From assembly GCA_018266775.1 (NCBI GenBank), contig JAFDZS010000005.1:124257-188256 (forward strand): DNA of 64,000 nucleotides, in the 5' to 3' direction. Under the pieces are notes generated by a model, which was not told where the DNA came from, did no database searches, and was given only the letters and a program-made list of their open reading frames with translations. A program made the position numbers and the translations under genes. The DNA comes from Bacteroidota bacterium (GTDB lineage Bacteria; Bacteroidota; Bacteroidia; Chitinophagales; Chitinophagaceae). How positions within the stretch are numbered: position 1 is the first letter of the stretch; every line of letters begins with the position of its first letter. Shown piece after piece: positions 14,988 through 23,474 of this stretch.

Positions 14988-15029
14988 GTTTGTATGATGA
15001 GCAGGTATTGTAAATTGCCATTTTACAGC

Positions 15030-15686
15030 ATGCAATGGATTAATATACATACGCACCAGCCACCACAGGCACAGGAGTTTGCCATTCAGAGCCGTTATAA
15101 AAACTTTGAAACGATGCCTGCCGCAGGCTTATTTTCTGCCGGCATTCACCCCTGGTATATCGATGCGGACTGGCCGCAGCAGCTGCAGGTATTACAACAT
15201 TACGCTGCTGCGCCAAACGTACTGGCTATTGGCGAGTGCGGGCTGGATGCACTGAGTACAACTGATTTTGCCTTACAGCAGCAGGTATTTGCGCAGCAGG
15301 TTTTGCTTGCCAATCAACTGCAAAAACCACTCATCCTTCATTGTGTAAAGGCGTATGACCGGGTGGTACAGTTGCTGCAGCAAAGCAGGGTACGGGTTCC
15401 TGTTATCTTTCATGGCTTTAACCGCAATGCAGTGCTTGCCGGGCAGTTGGTGGCTAAAGACTATTACGTTTCGTTTGGCAAAGCGCTGGAACGCATTGCA
15501 GTACAGGAAGCCCTGCGGGCAGTGCCTGTCAGTAAAATATTTTTAGAAACAGATGACGCTCCGGTACCCATTGCCGCAATCTATGAATATGCTGCCACTG
15601 CTTTACAAATTGACAGCAATACGCTTTATTTGCAACTGAAAAAAAATACACTGGCTGTTTTTGGCAACAGCATTACCGGATTATGA
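15030..15686 (+). CDS. TatD-family metal-dependent hydrolase
   Basis: 218 aa from the ATG at 15030 (MQWINIHTHQ); an earlier in-frame ATG at 14994 lies right behind the terminator and is less likely. The amidohydrolase TIM-barrel signs of TatD are present: NIHTH metal site at the start, FSAGIHPWY, IGECGLDALS (metal Glu), LILHCVKAYD and FHGFN, and FLETDDAP near the end with the last Asp. Slightly shorter than E. coli TatD (about 260 aa). Known family role: metal-dependent DNase / 3'-5' exonuclease or D-aminoacyl-tRNA-type hydrolase; this short branch has no firm substrate. Its stop overlaps the start of tcdA (ATGATGA), so the two are translationally coupled. Confidence 0.83.
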   Translation: MQWINIHTHQPPQAQEFAIQSRYKNFETMPAAGLFSAGIHPWYIDADWPQQLQVLQHYAAAPNVLAIGECGLDALSTTDFALQQQVFAQQVLLANQLQKPLILHCVKAYDRVVQLLQQSRVRVPVIFHGFNRNAVLAGQLVAKDYYVSFGKALERIAVQEALRAVPVSKIFLETDDAPVPIAAIYEYAATALQIDSNTLYLQLKKNTLAVFGNSITGL

Positions 15687-16420
15687 TGACAGATTTTTCA
15701 TGGCTTGGCCGTACGGAATTATTAGTGGGTAATGCTGCACTGCAAACCCTGGCGCAAAGCCATGTAATGGTGGTGGGTTTGGGCGGTGTGGGTTCTTATG
15801 CAGCTGAATTTATTGCCCGCAGCGGCGTTGGCACCATGACCATTGTGGATGGTGATGTGGTTGACCCCACCAACCGCAACCGTCAATTGCCTGCATTGGC
15901 CACCAACCATGGTGTAGCTAAAGCCGATATTATGGCAGAACGTTTACAGGCCATCAATCCTGAACTGGAATTAAATGTGGTAAAATCATTTGTAACACCA
16001 GCAATGGTGCAGGAACTGTTCCATCATCAGCCCTCTTTTGTCATTGATGCCATTGACAGTTTTACACCTAAAATTACTTTTATCCGCCTGGCATACGAAC
16101 ACCGGGTGCCCCTCATCAGCAGTATGGGTGCCGGTGGTAAGTTTGACCCCACGCAATTGCAGGTGGCCGATCTTTCCCAAACATACAACTGCGTGTTTGC
16201 TCAACAGATCCGTAAAACACTGCGCAGGAAACATAATATCAGTAAAGGGATTAAAGTGGTGTTCTCGCCTGAGCCGCCATTAAAGCAAAGCCTTATTATG
16301 ACTGACGGGAAGAACTATAAAAAGTCTGCTTACGGCACCATATCTTATTTGCCGGCAGTATTTGGTGCCGTATGTGCCAGTGTAGCTATACGGGACTTAA
16401 TTGGTATTGCGGTGGATTAA
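15683..16420 (+). CDS. tcdA: tRNA threonylcarbamoyladenosine dehydratase TcdA
   Basis: 245 aa. The E1-like/ThiF adenylating fold shows the nucleotide loop VGLGGVGSYAAE (residues 31-42), IVDGDVVDPTNRNRQ with the Arg and Asp that hold ATP, and DAIDSFTPK. The tail KHNISKGIKVVFSPEPP is typical of TcdA (formerly CsdL/YgdL). Known role: ATP-dependent cyclisation of N6-threonylcarbamoyladenosine (t6A) at tRNA position 37 to cyclic t6A. Cytoplasmic. Overlaps the tatD stop by four bases and the convergent ChaN-like gene by four bases at the other end. Confidence 0.92.
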   Translation: MMTDFSWLGRTELLVGNAALQTLAQSHVMVVGLGGVGSYAAEFIARSGVGTMTIVDGDVVDPTNRNRQLPALATNHGVAKADIMAERLQAINPELELNVVKSFVTPAMVQELFHHQPSFVIDAIDSFTPKITFIRLAYEHRVPLISSMGAGGKFDPTQLQVADLSQTYNCVFAQQIRKTLRRKHNISKGIKVVFSPEPPLKQSLIMTDGKNYKKSAYGTISYLPAVFGAVCASVAIRDLIGIAVD

Positions 16421-17271
16421 TACGTGTTGGTCATGTCTTCATCCACACAAATAATATAATCCGCCTTATTCCGGTTTTCTTTTAATAAATGTTTGACGTC
16501 TTTCTGGCTAACTGTGGTAACCGTTTTAATTTTTATGCCCGGTTTACGCTGCAGTAAATGCCACACAATACCATCATGATTTTCTGAATGGTAACTGCCG
16601 TTGTAATGAATGAATACAGCACCGGGTGTGAGGTGTTGTGCAATGAACCAGGCCATGGTGGCATCTTTTACAGCCTGTGCTTTGGGCATATTGGGCGTAC
16701 CATGCCCGCCCATCATAGTGAGCATGTTTTTGTAACCGGGTAAATCGGCATCATAAGCAATGGGTAATGGGGCTATCCAGGCTTTTTCATTAGCCGGTAA
16801 ACTGTCCAGCACTTCAAAGCCGTCCTTGCTTACCAAAGCCGCATAACGGCGTGGGATGTTCGTAGCGATAAACGGTATATTTTTTTCTTTGGCAAAATTC
16901 ACCAGCGGGGCATAATCGGTTGGGTAATTCTTCCACAGGCGGGCCATACTGTCTAAACCTTTTGCTGAAATTTTATTTTGCAGGTAGAGATCGAGTGCCT
17001 GCTGGTTATCCTGTTCAAACATTTCGGCACCCAAAACCAGGTTGCGCTGTGCAGCAATGTCTTTGGTTATTTCCAATTCCATCCAATGGCAGATGGGATT
17101 GTTATGAAACTCGCCAATGAACACTACATCCTGCTGCGACAGTTGCCGCAGCATTTTACTGTATTTAACTTTTTTGCCTTTGGCCGTATACAAAATAAAG
17201 GCAGGTTTATTTTGGGCAGTAAGGCCGCAGCACCAGCACAGGATGCTGAACAGGAGTAGTAAAGGTTTCAT
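16417..17271 (-). CDS. ChaN-like exported protein (heme/iron family)
   Basis: 284 aa with an N-terminal signal: MKPLLLLFSI, a hydrophobic core and cleavage around LTAQ (SPI); the two Cys in the core do not form a convincing lipobox. The ChaN / DUF399 fold is recognised by VVFIGEFHNNPICHWMELE, LVLGAEMFEQDNQ, NIPRRYA and a late FIHYNGSYHSENHDGI. In the family, members bind cofacial heme or take part in iron acquisition at the outer membrane; that activity is not proven here. It converges with tcdA and is followed upstream by a small unknown gene on the same strand. Confidence 0.82.
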   Translation of the reverse strand: MKPLLLLFSILCWCCGLTAQNKPAFILYTAKGKKVKYSKMLRQLSQQDVVFIGEFHNNPICHWMELEITKDIAAQRNLVLGAEMFEQDNQQALDLYLQNKISAKGLDSMARLWKNYPTDYAPLVNFAKEKNIPFIATNIPRRYAALVSKDGFEVLDSLPANEKAWIAPLPIAYDADLPGYKNMLTMMGGHGTPNMPKAQAVKDATMAWFIAQHLTPGAVFIHYNGSYHSENHDGIVWHLLQRKPGIKIKTVTTVSQKDVKHLLKENRNKADYIICVDEDMTNTY

Positions 17272-17322
17272 TCCCGTAAGTTCGGGAATTTTATTTATTC
17301 ATGCCAATCTGCTTTTTTGCTG

Positions 17323-17601
17323 TTAGTACATTTCTGTTTCCACATGCATTTCTTCAATGGGGTTGCGGCCCATTTGCTGTAACACCGTATTGCAACGGTA
17401 CAGTAATGCGGGTGGAAGATTGGTGGCATCAGCATTGTTCCAAAAGGTGAGCAGCAGATTTTGCTGTACCCTGGTGAGTGGTTCTTTCAACCTGAGAATG
17501 AGGTGATGCAGTGCTGAAATGTCGTCATCTTTCAGGTGATTAAAACCACCATTGGCCAGCATATCGATGGTAAGCGAAAGAATGATGTTGGGTTGTTGCA
17601 T
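17323..17601 (-). CDS. Small conserved-looking protein, unknown
   Basis: 92 aa, starting MQQPNIILSL and ending HVETEMY. It is predicted to be cytoplasmic and mostly helical, with no signal peptide, no membrane segment and no motif that I recognise. It lies 50 bp upstream of the ChaN-like gene on the same strand, so the two may be co-transcribed. A coding call rests on normal codon use and a sensible ATG with an A-rich leader. Confidence 0.55.
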   Translation of the reverse strand: MQQPNIILSLTIDMLANGGFNHLKDDDISALHHLILRLKEPLTRVQQNLLLTFWNNADATNLPPALLYRCNTVLQQMGRNPIEEMHVETEMY

Positions 17602-17815
17602 AACTGGTTTTTTGTGAGGATGAATTTCCGTGTATAACGTAAAGAAATTGTAAAGATTATGTTATGGAATAGTGCTGCGGGGCAGATGTGCGCATTGTGT
17701 GGATAAGCTCAAAACCAGGCCTGCAGCCAAATTAACGCCGATTTGCTTGCAATTGGAAAAACTAAATACTATTTTAGAAGGACTGTTATTTTTTAACCTG
17801 AAAAAACCTTTTACT

Positions 17816-18232
17816 ATGGACATCAAAAAATTGGTTATCGGCGGAATTGCAGGCGGCGTTCTGTATTTTTTGCTGGGCTGGCTGGTCTATGGTACCCTTT
17901 TGGCAGATTTTATGAAAACACATCCTGGCGCAGTATCCGGTTTCGACCGGCCTTCGCCTGATTTTACCTACCTGGTTATTGGAAATGTATTATCCGGCTT
18001 TTTGCTGGCGTATATTTTTGTAAAGGGCAATGTGGGGTCACTGGTTAATGGGTTCATCACCGGCGCTGTAATTGGTATACTGATGGCGGCTGCTTTTGAT
18101 ACTATTAATTACGGGCTTACCTTCCTGATCAGTAAAAAAGTGATGCTGGCTGATGTACTGGCTTCCGGCATTATTTCTGCCATTACCGGCGCTGTCATTG
18201 CTGTTTTAATGGGAAAACCCAAGACATCCTGA
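17816..18232 (+). CDS. Small four-helix membrane protein
   Basis: 138 aa from the ATG at 17816 (MDIKKLVIGG); the 48 codons upstream in frame are not conserved-looking and lack a leader. Four hydrophobic segments can be drawn (about 6-28, 50-70, 76-98 and 110-132) with Gly-rich turns, and a conserved-looking GGIAGGVLYFLLGWLVYGTL at the start, reminiscent of DUF1761-type proteins but too far off to assign. Inner membrane. It has its own terminator at 18256. Function unknown. Confidence 0.72.
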   Translation: MDIKKLVIGGIAGGVLYFLLGWLVYGTLLADFMKTHPGAVSGFDRPSPDFTYLVIGNVLSGFLLAYIFVKGNVGSLVNGFITGAVIGILMAAAFDTINYGLTFLISKKVMLADVLASGIISAITGAVIAVLMGKPKTS

Positions 18233-18255
18233 ACCAGTTTCTTTTGAATGCATTG

Positions 18256-18281
18256 AAAAACACGCCCCGGCGTGTTTTTTT
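18256..18281 (+). terminator. Intrinsic terminator
   Basis: aaaaacacgcc / ggcgtgttttt around 18256-18279, followed by Ts. The core ACACGCC/GGCGTGT is the same as in the two hairpins at 23294-23385. Confidence 0.8.
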
Positions 18282-18418
18282 ATGAGCAGTGATAAAACCT
18301 GCATCTGCAAAAGGCAATAATAAAAAAATAAAAAATGCATATTTGTAACAGATAGTTTTGTTAACTTCATAACCCAAACACAATCGCTATTCACAAACTC
18401 TCTAAACAAAACAACAAC

Positions 18419-18892
18419 ATGGCAAACAAATCCAAATCAAAGAAGAAGGCTGCCAGGAAAGCCGTTGTAAAAAAGGCTGCCAAAAAAGTAGCGAAAAAAG
18501 CCGCACCTAAAAAAGCTGCAAAAAAGGCGTCTAAAAAAACAGTAAAGAAAGCAGTAAAAAAAGTGGTGAAAAAAGCGGCACCTAAAAAAGCTGCAAAGAA
18601 AGCCGCAAAAAAAACGGTTAAAAAAGTGGCGAAGAAAGTGGTGAAAAAAGCTTCACCCAAAAAAGCCGCCGCTAAAAAACCAGTACCCAAAAAAGCAGTA
18701 AAAAAAGCGGCACCTAAAAAAGCTGCTGCCAAAAAACCAGCTGCTAAAAAAGCACCGGTTGCAAAAGTTGTTCCCATGGAACCGGCACTACCGGTTCAGG
18801 CTACACTACCAATGGAAATGCCGGAAGTGATGCCCGCCCCACAACCGGAAATGCCTGAAACAACAACAACACCAGAACATCCTGCAGAATAA
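18419..18892 (+). CDS. Histone H1-like lysine/alanine-repeat DNA-binding protein
   Basis: 157 aa. Residues 1-118 are almost only Lys, Ala, Val and Pro in repeated units such as KKAAPKKAAKK and KKTVKKVAKK, like eukaryotic H1 tails and bacterial Hc1/AlgP-type proteins. The last 40 residues are acidic and Pro/Met/Thr-rich (MEPALPVQATLP then TTTTPEHPAE), a contrast that may limit self-binding. Expected role: non-specific nucleoid binding and compaction. The repeated codons make the DNA itself internally repetitive, so repeat number may vary between strains. It has a terminator at 18926 and stands alone. The large reverse-strand frame here is an artefact of the repeats. Confidence 0.85.
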   Translation: MANKSKSKKKAARKAVVKKAAKKVAKKAAPKKAAKKASKKTVKKAVKKVVKKAAPKKAAKKAAKKTVKKVAKKVVKKASPKKAAAKKPVPKKAVKKAAPKKAAAKKPAAKKAPVAKVVPMEPALPVQATLPMEMPEVMPAPQPEMPETTTTPEHPAE

Positions 18893-19304
18893 TATCCATC
18901 ATCTCTTAACTCAACAACATATATGAACCGGCTGCCACCAGCCGGTTTTTTCCTGCTTTACCTGCTAACGCGCCACTAACGGTATCGTTTTTTTTCTACA
19001 TGTTGCAGGAAATGCCTGCCCTTTGTCATACTAATTTAATGCTGGTATTAAAATGTTATTAAAATGTATCAAAGGCTTTAACCCCCTTTTATTACAGCGT
19101 ACATTTGATGAAGTGGAATAATACCTTGCATTACAATAGCCATTCAGTAACCGGTTAACTTAAATTACAGCAAGTTTTTTTCAGTGAGCAGCATAAAACC
19201 GGGTTTTTGCAGTTATCGTATTTATTAATAAATCTATTTTTTGGCACGGTTATTATCCTTTTTATTTCGACAGAAAGATTATTGACCACTAAAACAGAAC
19301 TACC
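18893..19304. other. Gene-free spacer before the AraC-type gene
   Basis: Starts with the terminator of the histone-like gene. The rest is AT-rich, with no ORF of note and no recognised repeat; the promoter of the AraC-type gene should lie in its last 100 bp. Confidence 0.5.
18926..18952 (+). terminator. Intrinsic terminator
   Basis: aaccggctg (18926-18934) / cagccggtt (18939-18947), T run. Confidence 0.8.
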
Positions 19305-19862
19305 ATGATAATTAATGTAAAAAACATGGTCTGCCAGCGTTGTACCATTATTGTAAACAACATCCTTTCCAGCCTGAACCTTGAAGCAGAGTACATCACA
19401 ATTGGGCAAATCAGGCTGAAGAATGCGCCCATGCACTATAAGCTGAAACAATTGGATGCGGCGTTGCGAGAGACTGGTTTGGAGATTATTCATGATAAGC
19501 GCAGCCTGATTGTACAAAAAATCAAAAATATTATTTTCGACCTGGTACATTATTCTGAGGAGCCATTAGCCATTAAATTTTCCTGCTACCTTAGCGGAAA
19601 GCTTAATTACAGTTACGCCTACCTGTCGAATGTATTTTCGCAGGAAATCGGGATGAGTATTGAACGATACCTGATTCTGCAAAAAATAGAAAAAGTAAAA
19701 TCGATGCTGGTGGCAGAAGATTTATTTTTAAGCGAGATTGCCAGTAAAATGAATTACAGCAGTGTAAGCCATTTATCGAACCAGTTTAAAAAAATCACCG
19801 GCATGAATGCCAGCGATTATAAATCTTTAAAGATTCATCCAGAAGCAAGAATGACTGCCTGA
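19305..19862 (+). CDS. AraC-family regulator with HMA-like N-terminal domain
   Basis: 185 aa. Residues 1-65 resemble a heavy-metal-associated ferredoxin fold: VKNMVCQRCTIIVNNIL, with the Cys pair in the place of the HMA metal site (C-x-x-C), then LKQLDAALRETGLEI. From about residue 85 a two-helix AraC/XylS DNA-binding domain follows (KLNYSYAYLSNVFSQEIG, then EIASKMNYSSVSHLSNQFKK). This compact fusion is recurrent in Bacteroidota. The usual large ligand-binding domain of AraC proteins is missing, so metal or redox sensing by the small domain is the natural guess. It stands alone, with a terminator just after its stop. Confidence 0.83.
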   Translation: MIINVKNMVCQRCTIIVNNILSSLNLEAEYITIGQIRLKNAPMHYKLKQLDAALRETGLEIIHDKRSLIVQKIKNIIFDLVHYSEEPLAIKFSCYLSGKLNYSYAYLSNVFSQEIGMSIERYLILQKIEKVKSMLVAEDLFLSEIASKMNYSSVSHLSNQFKKITGMNASDYKSLKIHPEARMTA

Positions 19863-19939
19863 AATGGGATGTCATTACCTTATACATGCAGTTACACTGC
19901 AAATACATTATATATCAGGAGCAAGCACACGCAAAAAGA

Positions 19940-19965
19940 TGAGCCGGTTTACCCGGCTCTTTTTA
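19940..19965 (+). terminator. Intrinsic terminator
   Basis: gagccgg (19941-19947) / ccggctc (19953-19959) followed by TTTTTATT. Confidence 0.78.
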
Positions 19966-20100
19966 TTGGTACACCCATATTTTTAACAATACACTTTGAA
20001 TGGTATCGTTGGTCTGGCATAAAAACTGTGCATCAGTTATCAACAGGTGCCGGTTCAGGCAGCAGGCACCTGTATGGCATTCACCAATAAAATACAGGTT

Positions 20101-20583
20101 ATGAAGACTATATCAGCAATTACTCTTTCATTTTTAATGCTGTTGTGCAGCAACAGCCTGCAGGCGCAAAAAAATGCAGCGGTGCAGGCGGCATTGCAAA
20201 ATGCGGTAGACAGCCAGCGCTATACTTTTTATGCCCAGTTCATCAATCCCATGCAGGGCGGGCAGCGTTACCTTACCACTGAGTATACCCTGAAAGTTTC
20301 TCCTGATACCGTGCAATGCGATCTGCCTTTTATAGGCAGGGCATACACTGCACCCATCGGCGGCATGGGCGGTGGCATCAACTTTACTTCCACCCAGTTC
20401 ACGTATACCATTGCGCCACGCAAAAAAGGCGGTGGATGGGATGTGTTGATTCTGCCAAAAGATAATGGAGATGTCACGAAGCTGCTGCTCACCATTCAAA
20501 ATGGCGGTACCGCAACGCTGCAGGTGATCAGTAATAACCGCGAAAGTATTGGCTACACGGGTTATGTAATGAAGAAGAAATAA
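20101..20583 (+). CDS. Secreted DUF4251 protein
   Basis: 160 aa from the ATG at 20101 (MKTISAITLS); the upstream 18 codons overlap the spacer and are not used. It has an SPI signal peptide with cleavage near SLQAQ. The DUF4251 domain is recognised by RYTFYAQFINPMQGGQR, then TVQCDLPFIGRAYTAP and GGINFTSTQFTYT, and a closing GYTGYVMKKK. Known only as a family of periplasmic or surface proteins in Bacteroidota; no function known. It has a strong terminator and stands alone. Confidence 0.82.
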   Translation: MKTISAITLSFLMLLCSNSLQAQKNAAVQAALQNAVDSQRYTFYAQFINPMQGGQRYLTTEYTLKVSPDTVQCDLPFIGRAYTAPIGGMGGGINFTSTQFTYTIAPRKKGGGWDVLILPKDNGDVTKLLLTIQNGGTATLQVISNNRESIGYTGYVMKKK

Positions 20584-20619
20584 TTCAACTTATTATACCA
20601 GAAGATAAACTGGTTAACA

Positions 20620-20667
20620 CAACGGGTGATGCAGGCATAAAAATGCTGCGTCACCCGTTGTTTTTTA
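20620..20667 (+). terminator. Long intrinsic terminator
   Basis: caacgggtga (20620-20629) pairs with tcacccgttg (20651-20660), extended inwards by further pairs, then TTTTTT. Confidence 0.82.
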
Positions 20668-20841
20668 TTGCTGATATGATGTGGCTGTTCACAATGCTCT
20701 CTTAGGCTCTTTCAACAAATAAACAGTTTAAAAGCCGCTTTCGTCCTGCCAATACGCCTGTTGGGATAACGTTTTTCCCCACGCCTTTGTGTGCAACTAA
20801 GTTTGCACCATCAACACCGGTAACCATTAAAAACAATCGAT

Positions 20842-23292
20842 ATGAAACGTTTATTACTCGCTTTATTCACCAGCCTGGCGGCATTGCAGGGCAATGCACA
20901 GGTACATGGTGGTATCAAAGATGCGCAGGGCAACCCTGTTGCCAATGTAACCATCAGCCTGCTGGCTGCCAAAGACTCTGCTGTTAAAAAATTTGCTGTA
21001 AGCAAGAATGACGGTACGTACAGTATCATGAATATTGTTGCGGGAAAGTATCTTATTAAAGCTTCCAGCGTAGGTTTTCAACCCGCATTTTCTGCCACAT
21101 TTGAAGTAAATGGTAACAACGTTACCCTTCCTGCATTAACGATGAATAAAGCCACCGGCAACCTGCAGGCCGTTGTGGTAACGGCACAAAAACCTATTGT
21201 GGAAGTAAAGGCAGATAAAATGATTGTAAATGTGGAAGGCACCATTAATGCTGTGGGTAGTGATGCACTGGAATTGCTGCGCAAATCACCCGGCGTACTT
21301 GTGGATAAAGATGAAAACCTGAGCCTGAGCGGTAAAAATGGGGTACAGGTATATATTGATGGCAAACCATCGCCTTTCAGCGGGCAGGACCTGGCGAATT
21401 ATTTAAGAACACTGAATTCAGCACAGATCGAATCTATCGAGATCATCACCAACCCTTCAGCCAAATATGAAGCAGCGGGTAATGCAGGTATCATTAACAT
21501 CCGCCTGAAAAAAAATAAAGCACTCGGCACCAACGGATCTGTAAATGCAGGATGGAATGTGGGTACTTATGCCAAATACAATGCTGGTGTCAACCTCAAT
21601 TACCGGAATAAAAAAATAAACCTGTTTGGTACTTACAATTACAATAAAGGATGGAATGAAGTGAAGCTGGGCATTTACCGAACTGTTGCTGATAGTTTGT
21701 TTAACCAAACCGGTATGTTGCAGATGAACAACGAAAGCCACAACTTTAAAGGCGGCCTGGATTATTTTATCAATAAAAAGAATACCGTTGGTGTGATGGT
21801 GAACGGAACGCTCAGCGACCCATCAGTTAATAACAACGGCAGTACGCCTATTTCCTATTTGCCCACCGGCGAAGTAAACAGGATTTTAAAAGCTGATAAT
21901 ACCAGCCTGCTGAAAAGAAACAATGTGAACGTAAACGGTAACTATGCCTATACTGCTGCCAGTGGAAGAAGCCTTACCATCAACGCCGATCATGGCTGGT
22001 ACGATATCAACAGCAATCAATACCAGCCCAACGATTATTATGATGCAAGCGGCAAAACCCTGCTGAACAGTGTGGTGTACCGCATGATAGCGCCTACCAA
22101 TATTAACATCAATTCATTAAAAGCTGATTGGGAACAGCCCTTTAAAAAAGGTACATTGGGGTTGGGCGGAAAATATGCACACGTAAAAACGGATAACGAC
22201 TTTCAGCGCTACAATGTTTTTGGCAGCACTGCGGTTCTGGATAATGACCGCAGCAACCAATTCATTTATAAAGAAAGCATCAGCGCCGGTTATGTAAATT
22301 ATACCCGTGCCATGAAAGGTATGGTGATACAGGCTGGGGTAAGAATGGAAAACACCGTTTCTGACGGGGAAAGCCACGGGCAGAAAAATGAAAATGGTAA
22401 CTATACCGCATATACGGAAACATTCCGCCGCAGTTATACCGATTTCTTCCCCAGCGCAGCGGTTACGTTTAATAAAAAACCCACCAACCAATACAGTATC
22501 ACTTACAGCAGGAGGATTGACCGGCCCAATTACCAGGATTTGAATCCGTTTGAATTTAAGTTAGATGAATATACTTTTCAAAAAGGGAATATCAACCTGC
22601 GCCCGCAATACACCAACAGTATCGGCATTACCAATACGTATAAATATAAATTGACGACCACTTTAAACTATAGTCATGTAAAAGACCTGTTTACACAAAT
22701 TTTTGATACAGCCGATAAATCCAAAGCCTTTATCTCTAAAAAGAATTTGGCCACGCAGGATATAGTGAGCCTGAACATGAGTTATCCTTACCGCTATAAA
22801 GCGTACAGTTTATTTGCCAATGTAAATGCTTTTTACAGCGCTTACAATGCCAACCTGGGCACAGGAAGAACTATTGATGTAAACACAGCCGGTGTGAGTG
22901 CATTTGTACAAAACAGTTATAAGTTTACCCATAACTGGACAGCTGAGCTGACTGCTTTTTATAATGCACCCACCGTTTACCAGGGCACTATTAAAGCCAA
23001 TGCATTGTGGAGCGTGGATATGGGGCTGCAGAAACAAATCATGAAAGGCAAAGCCACCATTAAAACATCAGTAAGTGATGTGTTCCATACACTGAAATTT
23101 ACAGGCGTAAGTGATTTTGCGGGGCAACGCTCAGTGATCACATCCAATTGGGAAAGCCGTCAGTTTAAACTCAACTTTGTTTACCGTTTTGGCAGCAACA
23201 CTGTAAAAGCAGCAAGGCAGCGTAATACGGGTGCAGATGATGAAATGAAAAGGGTACAAAGTGGCGGAGGCGTAGCGCCGGTAGGGCAGTAG
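20842..23292 (+). CDS. Outer-membrane beta-barrel receptor (CarboxypepD_reg + plug + OMP_b-brl_3)
   Basis: 816 aa with a signal peptide (MKRLLLALFTSLAALQGNAQ). Residues about 22-100 form a carboxypeptidase-like regulatory beta-sandwich (GGIKDAQGNPVANVTISL). A TonB-plug-like region follows (VVVTAQKPIVEVKADKM, then LLRKSPGVLVD, YIDGKPSPFSG and IEIITNPSAKYEAAGNAGII). The rest is a beta-barrel with a YRFG-type end. This is the outer_membrane_beta-barrel_3 group of Bacteroidota, related to TonB-dependent receptors, probably involved in import or signalling at the outer membrane. TAAGTTTG at 20798-20805 is a likely -7 box. It is followed after two hairpins by a LytS/LytTR pair, which may or may not be functionally tied to it. 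Confidence 0.87.
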   Translation: MKRLLLALFTSLAALQGNAQVHGGIKDAQGNPVANVTISLLAAKDSAVKKFAVSKNDGTYSIMNIVAGKYLIKASSVGFQPAFSATFEVNGNNVTLPALTMNKATGNLQAVVVTAQKPIVEVKADKMIVNVEGTINAVGSDALELLRKSPGVLVDKDENLSLSGKNGVQVYIDGKPSPFSGQDLANYLRTLNSAQIESIEIITNPSAKYEAAGNAGIINIRLKKNKALGTNGSVNAGWNVGTYAKYNAGVNLNYRNKKINLFGTYNYNKGWNEVKLGIYRTVADSLFNQTGMLQMNNESHNFKGGLDYFINKKNTVGVMVNGTLSDPSVNNNGSTPISYLPTGEVNRILKADNTSLLKRNNVNVNGNYAYTAASGRSLTINADHGWYDINSNQYQPNDYYDASGKTLLNSVVYRMIAPTNININSLKADWEQPFKKGTLGLGGKYAHVKTDNDFQRYNVFGSTAVLDNDRSNQFIYKESISAGYVNYTRAMKGMVIQAGVRMENTVSDGESHGQKNENGNYTAYTETFRRSYTDFFPSAAVTFNKKPTNQYSITYSRRIDRPNYQDLNPFEFKLDEYTFQKGNINLRPQYTNSIGITNTYKYKLTTTLNYSHVKDLFTQIFDTADKSKAFISKKNLATQDIVSLNMSYPYRYKAYSLFANVNAFYSAYNANLGTGRTIDVNTAGVSAFVQNSYKFTHNWTAELTAFYNAPTVYQGTIKANALWSVDMGLQKQIMKGKATIKTSVSDVFHTLKFTGVSDFAGQRSVITSNWESRQFKLNFVYRFGSNTVKAARQRNTGADDEMKRVQSGGGVAPVGQ

Positions 23293-23293
23293 G

Positions 23294-23390
23294 TACACGC
23301 CTGCGGCGTGTACAATCTATCGCAGGCAGATTCATATTCTAAAAGTATAGCGATGAATAAGGGAACACGCCTTTGGCGTGTTCCCTTTTA
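23294..23390 (+). terminator. Two stacked ACACGCC hairpins after the receptor gene
   Basis: tacacgcc (23294-23301) / ggcgtgta (23305-23312), and gggaacacgcc (23361-23371) / ggcgtgttccc (23375-23385) followed by TTTT. The second has terminator form. Both share their core with the terminator at 18256. Confidence 0.7.
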
Positions 23391-23474
23391 AAACATGTTG
23401 CGGCAAAGGATATTTGCAAATGTTGCCACACTTACCGAACTTACCAATAAATCGTGCACCACTAACATAACACC

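Larger units (their letters stand above)
14665..14993. other. Gene-free spacer with ORF-free units 4 and 5
   Basis: The spacer between the divergent esterase and TatD genes holds two strong plus-strand terminators with no ORF before either. It also contains any promoter of the esterase gene on the minus strand. A 72-codon frame at 14700-14918 runs through the first terminator and is rejected. Confidence 0.6.

Noticed and set aside
18391..18777. Reverse-strand frame of Phe/Ala-rich repeats opposite the histone-like gene
   Set aside because: Complement of lysine/alanine codons; it has no start context and its composition follows from the real gene.
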